From contig NC_134935.1 in assembly GCF_051020765.1 (NCBI RefSeq), positions 17,175,579 to 17,239,578 on the forward strand: DNA of 64,000 bases, in the 5' to 3' direction. The first letter of the stretch is position 1. Each line of letters begins with the position of its first letter. Position numbers and translations under genes: made by a program. Source of the DNA: Lasioglossum baleicum (taxonomy: Eukaryota; Arthropoda; Insecta; Hymenoptera; Halictidae). Positions 45,245 to 56,916 of the stretch are shown here, one piece after another. The notes under the pieces were generated by a model. The model saw only the letters and a program-made list of their open reading frames with translations, made no database searches and had not been told where the DNA came from.

Positions 45245-48200
45245 ATAATTACATACTACTATATATATTACTATGACTTTGTATTGTTAATCACACGTAG
45301 AATATTTACATTGCATGAAGGAGTGTTGAGAAATTCGCGAAAATTCGATACAGATTCGTTTCACTTGGAATCGAAAGAAATTTCCGCGAGTTTCTCGATG
45401 AAAATATAAATTCGCATAAAGATTCGCAGGTCTGGTGATACGATAGCAAAGACGGAACGTGATCGCCGATGAACGTCCCGAAGCGGCACGTTCCGCGGGC
45501 GCGATAACGGCAAAACACACGTGGTCGAGGAACTCGAAACGCGTCGCATGAAATAAGAAGTCGTCTAGAATACAAACGAGGGATTGTCAGTGACAGTAAC
45601 CTTGTGGCGGAGAGGAGGAATTCCTTGCGAGTCAATGACGATGCTCGGCGTCTTTCTCGCTCTTGTTTCTCCATCATCAAATCGTGTATCCGAGATTCGA
45701 GATCCAAAGGGCGAATAAAAACGAATTTTTATTTTTACGACTTTATGAGAACAATGGAAGAAGATAAGAAGAAGTACCTTGAGCAATTTTTTAACAATTG
45801 TATAATACAATGACATTGAAAGAGGTACCATTTTGGTCGTTGATATATGGCAAAATTCAAGGAATAAACACCTCGATCATGTTTTTATAATTGTTCAAAG
45901 ATATTAACAGATTTACAATTTTACGACCTGTAAGTTGACAGACCAGTTTGCAAAACTGATGGAAAATTTACGCTTGCAACTTCCATAACTAAACGATTTA
46001 GCATAAATTCAGGTTTCGACGTGAATCGCTTGAACAGAATGTAAAGAATGACTATCCCAAGCAATTTTTAAATAATTTGCAAGAACGATGTTGCTGCCAG
46101 AGTAGACTGATATGTCAGCGTTTAACCAGTCATTTGCATTTCAACAGCGAAGTCTCGTCGGTGTAGCGCGGCTCTGAGAAAGGATTCGGCCGGATCATCC
46201 AAAAAATGATGTTACCCTTCTCTGATAGGCAGCAAAATCTCGTTAGACAAGGTACAGGCCTCTACAGATGTCTTAAAAATTTGCTGACTGAATACGGATT
46301 AAAGAGAGGTCTGTTGACAAGTACGACGCCGCAGTTTTTCGTTAACCAAACGCCGGATGATGATGCAGAAATTTAATTGCAAGCCGCCGTTTATTCGACT
46401 GGCGATCAACAAGTTAATCGAATGATTGCGCCGGTCCTGGATCGAATTAAAAATGCGTTGCAAGCCTCTCGGACGAAGCCAATTTAAGCGCAATTTAAAC
46501 AAAATTCAGACGGATGCTGCGACTGGGACTTCGGCTGCGACTGCATCCGCGAGAGTCCGGCTTCTGTGTGTACATAAGAATCAGGGTATGACGAACCTTT
46601 CTTGGAAACGCGCCGCCACTAGAAAAGAAAAAACGCGGCTGATCATAAATATAATTATTCATCCAGCTCACGAAACGAGACGACGTTTTGCTAGTCTCAG
46701 CGCGTACCATATCTCCCGGCGAGAAGTAATTCCGCAGTCGATTTCCTTGACGCTACGCTTCCGTACGCGATCTCTTCTTCTTCTTCTTCGTCTTCTTTTT
46801 CTTCTTCTTATCCGTTCAACGTAATTACACACGCGACGTCTTATCCCGGTACATCGAACGCGACGAGCAAATGAAAAAAAAAAAGGTCAGACACTCCTTG
46901 CGAACGCGTGACGTGCCTCACGGCTATTATTCACTCGCTGGGAATTATCGAGATGCATAATCGACCCGATCATAATTCCACACTGTCGTCGATTGTTCCT
47001 CGAAATGGTCAAGATTGCGGTGATTCACCTATTTATCTAGCGGAGTTTGTCTTATTTTATCGGCTTCGAACGGTTCGAGGAAAAACGAGAATCTTTGAAC
47101 TGTGGAGACAGTAAATATTTTCTACTAAAAGAATGTATGGATTGAAAGTAAAATGAGGAAATATTTCCAGTAAATAACGAAATAATATTTAAAAATATTG
47201 TCTGTTGAGATAAACCAAACAAAACGACATACATATTATTTTAACCATTATTTTTCAAATAGTTTATATGGGTAATGCCCGAGTCTGGTAAAGATGTTAC
47301 GGTAAATGCAATACGTTTGCTCTTCAATCATTTCTGCACAACTGACAAATGTAAAACTGCTATTTGTGCTATCATTTTGTCCCGCTTGTGGGCCCCAATA
47401 TTTACGTTTACATTTCGAAAATTCTATTGAAGTAAATATGGTGGATGATATTCAGTACATTGTACGTACTGGCATGTCATAATATGTTGACATATTAAAA
47501 AATATTCATTTTCTTCCGTTTAATGTACCAAATGAGGAAAAATAGTTGATGCTATCTTTTTGTCCCGGTGTGTACAAGAATTTATCAGAGACATTAATGA
47601 TAGAACACTCCCAGATAGACCAGATTGAAGCGATTACGCCTGTTGAACGTTTTTGTGCTCATAAATCTGGTATTTTGCCACAGTGGGAGAACGTTAAACA
47701 TTGGTTAATAACAGAAAGTCTCTTCAGAAAAACAAACTGGATTCCCTGCGATGATCTAGCAGGTTTCCTGGATCTCGGTTGAGAATCGAACGCTTCGTCG
47801 TTGATCGAACGAAGAATGCACAACCGGATCCTGCAAGGTCTCTCTTTCTCCGTGCAGCATCGCTGATGGCAATTATCTCATCCCGACTAATTAGAACACC
47901 GTCTACGAGTATAACTCGATTCGAACGGCGAAGCAACTGCGTCTTAATTTTCCGCGAAACTTCGATCTCTCCTCGAAGACGCGTCTTCTTTCGGTAGGTC
48001 GGAAAACGACGAATGGAAAGCGAGTTCCGAGCCGGCAAACTCGATTAGCCGACGAAGTTTTTCGCGCACTTGGATCGAATTATCAAACGAATGAGTGGCG
48101 CGTTTGAACACGGCAACCGTGTTATTTTCTCGTTATGCATACTGATAAGATATCGGTTTCGTTACAATAACTGGCGGACCACCAACGTAGAAATCTGTTT

Positions 48201-50704
48201 AGGTGAAACACACGATCATCCAACGTGGTAAGACTGTGCTCAGTTGTCGGAGCTTATGCTGCGCCGATAATCATTTATTGATTTTCGAATGAAACGTATC
48301 CTTTATTGGAAATTCTTTCGAGTTTATGTTCACAGATTTAAGATCCTTACAGACCTTGTAAGCAATCAGAGACTTAAGATCCGCACACATATTGCATGCG
48401 ATGCATTTTCCTGTCTACGGTTCTGAATTACCGACTCTGTAGAAAATTCTCTGGTTACAGACGAGATACTATCACCAGCGACGAGATACTATTAAAGACT
48501 GCCAGCCCCTGTGTTATTCAGCGGGACCGGTAACCGATCGCGACGGGCGCGGGGATAACGTGGAACTTACAGTGATCTGAAATACCACATCGCTAAAAGT
48601 TCTACCAACGACGAGATACTCGTCAAATAGAAGAAGAATGATATAGTATTTACCCATTCTGTAATTGCCTTATAATACTATCACCGACGAAATACTATCC
48701 CGTCTCTTTACCTAAATAGAACCAGACGATATATGACATTGTTCACGCCCGGGGCAAATCAGCTTGGATAATACATATATTTTGATCTGAAGGAAGGTAA
48801 AATTGCAAAATGTTGTGAAAGACAATAGGTATAGGAATAGAATTTATTGAAAAATCAACATATTTATTAAATGTGCAGCTATTAGCTCGATATTATCCTT
48901 TATTCATAAGACACTAAAAGTTCTTACAAATAAAGGATAATACCGATTGCCCAGGTCTCACCACGAGGAGGTTGCTGCACGAGAGACCCGAAAGGGAGTC
49001 AGAACGAATGCAATATTCCTTCTGCCTCCCTTTCTTACAACGACGGACTTATACTTATATACAGACTTATAGAGCGTAAGAGAAAACCGAAATATTCGGG
49101 TGACACGAACTCCCATAAGGCTGACAGTCTAGTACGATAGCCGGACTCTATCGAAATGGAACGGTCAGCTAGTAAACTAGTACATGACGTTGCAACACAC
49201 AATTTCACAACGCATTATCACAGACGAGGTCTGTGCTAAAATGCTTGATAATATCGTCGGTGGCAAAGGTAGAAAACGTTATGTCTGTAAGGTAGAAAAT
49301 GACACTAAAATGAAAGGAAATTTTTTTTCGAGTCGCTGAACATCCCTTGAGGATCCCTTAATCTAAAGAAACATGTTTTTAGCGCAATTTGATTTTTACT
49401 GACTTTTGGAAGTTTACCCGCATACACTTACTCTCCGAAGGTATCGTTTCTGTACCAGTTTGAGCATTTTACCACTCGGAAGACTGGCGCTAAATTCCGA
49501 TATCACAAAGCAAATAAGTCTTGCCAAAATTTAAGCGATACCCTAGGAGAAAAGAGGAACGAATCATTCGTACCAAATTCCTTTCCTACTTTCTCGATAT
49601 AAATTCATGAAAATGTCTTTGTCCGCTATTTTGCCGAAATGCTGCCTCAAGTTCGAATGTATTTAAGTACCAATTCTTTTATATTCGATTTATTTTTGTG
49701 TTCTGGAACTATCGATTTGTAGAAGTGCTCTTCCTTAACAAATAACTATTGAATTTCAAGAGATGGTGCTACATGTCCTGCAATTGTGACCCCTTCATCT
49801 CTAAACAGATTGATTCAAATTTATTCAAATTATCACCGCTTAGATTACAATGTTTCATTACTAATTTCAATTATTGATTCCACACGGTCCTCAATTTTAA
49901 GTAGTGTGAATATTTCGCTACCCTCCCCATTAATTTTATGTCAAATTCCATTAAGTTGCGTGTGTAAGTCATTTTCAGAACTCGAGCCCACAAGTTCCGC
50001 GATTTTTCCAATCGAAGAAACAACAATTATATTTATTTTCGAACATGGAAGATTGTCATTTTAATTATCAAGTCTGAAATTTGATTGTTACGAATTTCTC
50101 TCGAAAAGGATAACCCCAAACAGCATCTGATTCGACGATAATAAAATCGACAGAGATCGACATAACAGCAGTCCGGAGCAAAATTCGAAACAAGAAGCAT
50201 TCCCACGTCTCCTAACGCTTGCGCGTACGTTCCAAGATCCATCTCTAGAAGAGACGTATGTTCATCACTGAATAATAAAACTAAGCTCGCGCACGGAGTT
50301 TCGATTTTATTCCCGCGTCAGTCCCGGAAGCTTTTCGAACGAGCCGGTGCACATTGTTCACAAAATCGTCGTAAATCCCGCGAGGCTTAATGCCTCGCGA
50401 CACAATTTCTCCGTAGCAGAGTGGTCCATCCTCGTCGACAGCCGGAAACGTGCATCCGACACCAAAAAGGTATCTAGGCCGCGCCAGTATCAGCGGATCC
50501 GTAGCAAAGAAAAAATCCTTCGCTCTAAAAGCTTTTTAAGAACTCTCTGACGCACGTCGACGGTGGAACACGTTAACGTAAGAAACGCGGATCTTGGCGG
50601 GAAGACAGCCTACAGATCTCTCGCGATCAGAGTATATCTTTATGTCTGTATATTTGTATGTGTATACTGTATACTGTATATGTATATATCTGTATATCTT
50701 TATC
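45245..50704. other. Mostly AT-rich DNA, no supported gene
   Basis: A CTT/GTC run occurs at 46770-46810 and CGACGAGATACTATC words at 48455. The stretch 48940-49260 looks like an interspersed repeat but has no defined ends. A perfect hairpin (CGCGAGGCTTAATGCCTCGCG) lies at 50378-50398. Confidence 0.5.
48455..48715. repeat. Scattered CGACGAGATACTATC words
   Basis: GACGAGATACTATC or close variants occur near 48460, 48479, 48609 and 48684. Spacing is irregular. Confidence 0.55.
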
Positions 50705-51110
50705 TCTGAGCCACGATCTTGAGATCACAGTAGGATTCCAAATTCTCAATCTTTGGGTCGCAATCCTGCGGTCACGGCGGGGTTTCAGATTACAGATCGC
50801 TGAATTACAATATTGCGGTCATAATAGGAATTCAGGTCTGTAAATTGCGATCTTGCGGTCACGGAATCTGTGATCGATCTTCTGATCACGGTGAGTCATC
50901 AGACTGGAGATTTCTTGAATCAGAAACAGTCGATTTTGCCTTATCAAAAACCAAGATCACGATTCTGTGGTCACAACAGAATTTCAGATTCTTGGATTAC
51001 TATGTTCGGCTGACGATGGGATCTCAGACTGCAGATTTCTGGATCGTGAACTCGGTAGGATATCAAACCTCAATCCTTCGGATCGCAATCTTGCGGTCAA
51101 GGATCCCGAA
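50705..51110. repeat. Degenerate minisatellite, ~45-bp unit
   Basis: About eight or nine diverged units are built round ATCTTGCGGTCACGG and TTTCAGATT(A/C)CAGAT, with GCGGTCA or a variant near 50766, 50812, 50853, 50964 and 51091. The long open frame over this stretch reflects the repeat and is probably not a gene. Confidence 0.75.
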
Positions 51111-51768
51111 GCTGGAAGAACGTTCGCTTCTCGAACGGATCGTTTCAATCAAAGGGAAAAGCAATTTCGGATCGATGAAAAGTGCATCGACTGCAACATC
51201 GTGTCGCTTTCATCGCGCGAGATGATCTATTACATCGTGGAAGCGCGAAGCGATGGCGAGGCGATCCGAAGCGACCAAACTGTCCAAGTATTCGGCAAGC
51301 GTCGAACGATTCGCGGTTTGCAGTTGTAGCAGCGGGCCGAGATCTATTTTCGAACAGGATGTATTTATAACGAACCTTACCTTTCGAGGGTCGAACCACG
51401 TGCCGGCACTCGCGTAAATGGAATTGCGAGACCGTCGTCGTCGTCGTCTCGACTCAACCTCCTTTCGAACCGATAACCGGGGATCCAAGACGAATAATGT
51501 GCATCCACTAAATCCAACGGACCGGACATCAATTCCACGGAATCGCCTCGAAGTCGACAAAGCGCCGATTTCTTCTCGGTTCATCGAGGAATGCGGCTTG
51601 ATGTCCGTATCGAGGGAAATCGATCGCCGTTATCCTTTATCTCTATGGCCAACAGGAAACTTTCGAACTTAAGGACTTCCACATATAGATGGATTTCAGA
51701 AGGTTTTAAACATTGTTTTCAAGGAAAGAATCGCTGCTTGTCACTGCAACTGACGTATGGTCTCAAAG

Positions 51769-51835
51769 CAGAGTTGGGCAGAAATTTAATCAACGATTGA
51801 CGACTAAATTTCTACTTCAATCGTTAATCGCAATT
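51769..51835. mobile_element. AGAGTTGGGCA element, one end
   Basis: CAGAGTTGGGCAGAAATTTA is the same tip as at 43344, and the following AATCAACGATTGACGAC and CAATCGTTAATCGC resemble the interior there. A TTAA-type repeat begins immediately after. Confidence 0.5.
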
Positions 51836-51895
51836 AACGCTTTACCTACCGGAAGCCTATTAATAGGATTTTCGATAATTGATTAATTATTAACA
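51834..51895. repeat. Dispersed TTAACACTTTACCTAC repeat, copy 2
   Basis: TTAACGCTTTACCTACCGGA, then AGCCTATTAATAGGATTTTC, matches the 19698 copy. It follows the AGAGTTGGGCA end directly, so two element types adjoin here. Confidence 0.6.
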
Positions 51896-54800
51896 CTGCT
51901 TCAATTTCGAGATGAAATACGTAAACAGAACTGTGAAACATCCATACGCTATTTTCGACTCATTCATGTTTGTGCCGTTTCGACTTCCCACTACTGACTT
52001 ACATTTTGATTTTAAATGTAAAATTTAAATATTCTTTAGCTCCGTTTAAGCAAACTGCAGTAATCGAGAACGTTGAAAAGCAGTGATAAAGGGACTCGAA
52101 AACAACGGCGCAATAATTTCTGCGAACTTATTAAGAACGCGAGTAATGGAGATTGCGATCCGGTTTAAATCCCTTCATTCGTGTCGCGAGACTTTTTCCC
52201 GAAGCGGGGAGAATAAATGAATTTCTGAACAGTTTCTGTATTATCAACGATTGCACCGGGGCGGCACTTCGGGCTTTTTCACGCGGACAAGTGCACTCGA
52301 AACCGCGGAAAACTCGCGTCGTAAATAGCAATACGCGTGATTTAGTTTTATCTCGGACCGGGGGCCGCGACATAGCTCATTCTAATAGCCGCGACCCGCG
52401 ATTCGCAGTTCGACGACATAAATTCGCCGAATCCACTCTGGACGCTTTAACTTGCGGTTAATATTTACGCGGTCGACTTCGCTGGACCGCTTTACGAGCC
52501 GGTGCTCTCGTTGATCACGCTTATTATCGAGCGATGTGTGAAAGCTCACCTCTATACGGTCTATCGCGCACCTTTGTACCACCAAACTATATGGTACCTT
52601 ACAAGAACCTTTCCAAAGAATAAGTGTTAACCCTTCCGGTGAAGAACATTGATTTATCGTCGTTTTTCTTGTTAAAAAAAAATGTTGCACCTTGCCAATT
52701 GTCTTAGTCGGTTACCCAAATGACTAAATCACAGTTAACCCCTTGCCCTACGATTTATTTTATGGTTTCAGTGATTAGAACTTTTTTGCAGATCGTAATT
52801 TCCCAGAAAAGGAGAAAACTTATGTCTATTGTATGCCTATATGTTGTCCAATAGATGTACATCAACAAAACCACAATGGAATTTTATTTCGTTTATAGGA
52901 AATTATTGACATACGTTGAAGTGTACTTCTCCTCTTAACTTGAACATAATCTGAGAATATTATTAAATCTTTCTGAAACTTTTACTGTTTTGTTTCTCCA
53001 TTTAACGAGAGAATGCAGGGTAATGGGAGCAAAGATCAGGATCGAGGATGTAGTGAGCGGGAGGAAAGATAGAAATGTCGAAGAGTGGTTGGAGAAGTTG
53101 AGTAGAAAGAGAGAACAGAGAGCGTAAATACACCAAAGAATATATCAAACCAGAAACAAATGTTAGGGAATAGGAAAGAATGCAATAATTAGGTTAGTAA
53201 TAATTAGGACAAGAGCAGAGTAGATCAGGAATGAGTGAGACAAAGAAAAATAGTGAGAGGAGGTATGGTAAAGTTAGATTAATGTAAACCAAGTCACATT
53301 TCTTATCGTTAGCTGCAAGGCTGAAATAAAGCGAATACATACTGTTTTGTTTCTCGCTTAACCACGTCTGCATAAAACCAGCAGTCGCTATCAGAAACGT
53401 TCGTCTCGACAGATCGATATAACATTCCCGCTTCACACTGTAGAAAAACCGGTTCAATTCGAAAGTTGAAAAATGGACTTTTGGCAACGGAATGCTTTCA
53501 AGAGAGCCCACAAGCAACGGTGTCGCAAGGCGTCAGCCGTATCTTTTTCCCGGCGTAGATGCAAGAAGCTCGTAAATAAACGCGCTTCAGCTTCGCTCCT
53601 CGACGAGACGCGATATCGACGAGGAAATCCAACGGTGGGGAAGCTAATTCGCCGGAACCGAGTTCGAATTCCTGTCCCGCAAAAAACTGGACCACCGTCT
53701 AGCTTGCCGCGCTGGCACCATGGGAAAATTGAATTTCGATAGGCGCGAGACGCGGGAATTAAACGGGACGCTAATGAGCAAGCGTGCGGAGGACGCGTCT
53801 TCTGTCGGTCTCGTGGAATATCCGAAAGGAACCTCGTGGGAAAATTGGGAAAATGCCACACGGATTCCTGCTGAATCGACCGGGAATAATTTTCGAGTCA
53901 GAAAATGGAACGATCGAGATTATTTAACCTTTTTATTAGAAATGAACATAACAGCTACGTCAAATTATTCTGGGTCCCATCGCACTCTGGTATTCAGAAC
54001 AATGAGGACGCGGACAAAAGCTCCATTCACAGATTTATATGAAAAATATAAGAAACAGGACAAAGAAAATCTACTGAAATCACCAAGAAGCAAGGTCTAT
54101 TTAAGGGCGAAAAGTATTTCTAAAACTTTTTTCGCGACAGGTCCCTACCCTGGATTGATTGGGCCCTCAATGAAAATTAAAAATATCTCTTTTGTAGATC
54201 TATGTTAGTTATACACATGGTGAAAATTTCATCGAAATCGGTTGACGCAGAAACAGATCAAAAGTCGTGTAAAACTACGATTTTTACCATTTTTAACCGA
54301 TTGTAAGTATTGTAACTCGTGTGTATGTTAATCAATTTCGATGAAGTTTTCAGCATGTCTATAACTATAACGTATATCTACAAAACATATATTTTAAATT
54401 TTCTTTAAGAGCTCAAATAAGAAAGTTTGAAAAAAAGGCTCTTTTTTATTTCTGCATGCAACCTTGTAAATTGTAACACCATACTGTAACATTGTAACAA
54501 CAAATTGTAAAGCGAAATGGACCCATTTAAAGGTCTGAAGAGCTTCAATAAAAAAAACACGAGTTATTTATCTCCCATTTTAACCCTTTGATTGGGTGAT
54601 TTACCAACTATGAATACATTCAATATATTATTTACCGGGGTATGCAACCCTGTAAAACAAAGATTTTTTTAGAGAACATTGAGCTACATTTTAGCTTCAT
54701 TTTCGTATTTTTATATTACATAAAGTTACAACGTGGTGGACTGACAATATATTTCGGAAAATATACCGAAGAAAGTTCAATTTTTCAATGAAAATAGTCT

Positions 54801-56644
54801 CCCAAGACAATGTAGAAGAAGGATTCCAGCGATTTTTCAAATGGCTCGCCGTGTGGTGGGTCGGAAAGGGCTTCTTTGACCCTGTGTCCAGCCGGCATTA
54901 AATCATGTACGGCGTTTCCAGCGTGGCCTGACGGAAATAGCGTTATGGCCTACGCAAGAAGAAACGTTGCGAGATGGGGGATGATAGGGAGGGGCTCTTT
55001 GGAGGAGCAAAGCCAGTGGATACAGAGTACAGAGGAGAACCAGCGACGGCCGTGAGAAGAGGAGGGTATCCTCGCGGAGAAGAGGAATCGGTCGAGAAAA
55101 AAGAATTCCTTGCGAGAGGGGAAAGTAACAGGAGGAAAAGCGGTCGAGACGAACGAGAAGCGCCGAGAAAACCGAGGAAACCGACTAAGGGTGCGATCCC
55201 ACTAAATGCGATTTTCCATGGAAATTACACAGACGTTACAATTCTTTGCGTTCGCCTCGCAACACAATTTCAACGAATTTTAAGATATTCAGGAGTATGA
55301 TGTTCAATCAGCTTTGATGGCCTGCATCTTGGTAACCAATGGACATATTCAAAAAATCCATGCTGCGTTTAATGTAGTAAAACGAAGCTGCTTAGATGTG
55401 CAACTACAGTGCTTCTGAACCAATGCGTCGCGGCAAAAATGCATTAAAAACACATTGAGGCAAGTAACGAGGAAAATTTCAACGTTGCGAAAATTGAATT
55501 TTTGGAGTGTTTCTGGAAAAAACACACCACCGTGCGCTTCAAAACCAATACGTTGCGACGGAAATGGTTCAGATGCAGTTAAAACGCGTTGAAATAAGCA
55601 ACGGCAAGCAGCGTGAGTCTGACGCGATCGGAAACTGCAGCCTGCAGAACTGTAGCATGAAGCTCGCACTCGGAACGAACGGATCGGCGAGAGGTGCGGC
55701 AGGAAAGTGGCGAACCGGGAGGATCGCGAGACTCCGAGAGCATCGAGGAGGGTTGCTCCTTTTCTAACGGGACAGGTGCATGCCTCTATTTCGGCGAACC
55801 CGATGGGAAATGTTTTGTCCGACCTGGAATAAAATCGCGGCATTCCTCCGCTCCGGTCCGCTTCTGTTCAGCCCTCAGCCTCTGCTCCTTTTAGTCTGTT
55901 CGGATCCCTGTTTAGCTCGGCAGCAAGCGGGAATTGCGGCCCGCGAACATCAGCCTGCTTGCAACCGAGGAGCAAAGCTCACCTCCCTTCTTCCTCGGAC
56001 AACGATGCAATTGCATAATATTTCCTTTTGATATCTTCACAGTCTCTTTTCTCCGAATGCTCTCAGTTCCGCGTCTACCTGACGATAACGATTCCACAAC
56101 TATGCCACTCGCGATTCTTTCACATTCCTCGCGTTGTTCCAATCACTCGGGCCATTAGCGACGCGCCATACAAACGCTTGCATCCTAGGAGAAAGCGTGG
56201 TTCTATTGGAATAGAACAAATACAGTACAATACAATAGAACGAAGAACCAAATACATTTGTTTGTTGCATGTGAAATGATATTCAATTGACAGTGACATC
56301 CAACAGCTTTTTTCCTAGACGAACTTCGTGATCAACGAATTTCAAGTTTCTTGATTACAGTATAAGTTAAATTTTGTGGTTATTCACGCTCTAATTTTCA
56401 AGATTGTCAGCTTTGTTCTGCATCTCATTTTATTCATTTTTATTATAAATGCGTACAATCGAGATTTTTTCACGACTTCTTAATTACAAATTTCTTCTTA
56501 ATTAAAACTTTTAGATATGCCTCATGTATGATAGGATGCTTCATGCAAAATTAATATTTTCTATTTGGATCTCAACAAACTGCAGTAAAATGTAATTCTT
56601 AATTATGTAATATTTTATGTTATTATATACATATTTATTATATA
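51896..56644. other. AT-rich DNA with transposon-like stretches
   Basis: 53970-54440 reads like the non-coding part of a transposon (repeated ATTTCATCGAAATCGG and its complement, ATCAATTTCGATGAAGTTTT). The 162-codon frame at 53720-54208 crosses into it and is not a credible gene. 54960-55200 is purine-rich. Confidence 0.5.
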
Positions 56645-56916
56645 ATTCAAACAGTGAAGTCATAACAAGAATTCAAAAATATTGTATTACTTGCAGCCTA
56701 TTAGGAATATTAAAAAAGAAAAGAATTTCTTTTTACCTTTTATCAAAATTATATTACATAATTACATAATTATATTATATATAATTCTTGTATAATAAAT
56801 AAATAATTATATATAATAGTTCTTATAATAAAGAAATTCTTTTCATTTTTAATATTTCTAATAGGCTGCAAGTAATACAACATTTTTGAATTCTTATTAT
56901 GACTTCACTGTTTGAA
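56645..56916. mobile_element. Foldback element with 87-bp inverted arms
   Basis: Arms at 56645-56733 and 56830-56916 are inverted copies with about 4 mismatches in 87 bases; each arm includes GCAGCCTATTAGGAATATTA or its complement. The arms extend outward imperfectly for some 25 bases more. The 96-base loop is almost pure A/T. No target duplication or protein-coding part was recognised, so it may be a MITE of unknown superfamily. Confidence 0.75.

Noticed and set aside
46770..46810. CTTCTT-rich tract as a splice acceptor
   Set aside because: No AG follows at a suitable distance and there is no frame to join; it is a microsatellite.
47340..47570. Short similarity between TGCTATCATTTTGTCCCGC and TGCTATCTTTTTGTCCCGG
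   Set aside because: Only about 20 bases match, too little to call a duplication.
48940..49260. Possible solo LTR
   Set aside because: No TG...CA ends, target duplication or primer-binding site could be defined by eye.
50845..51329. Frames of 120-126 codons
   Set aside because: They lie over a degenerate minisatellite, which explains their length.
53720..54208. 162-codon frame with an ATG
   Set aside because: Its second half runs into a transposon-like AT-rich stretch, and no family similarity is visible.
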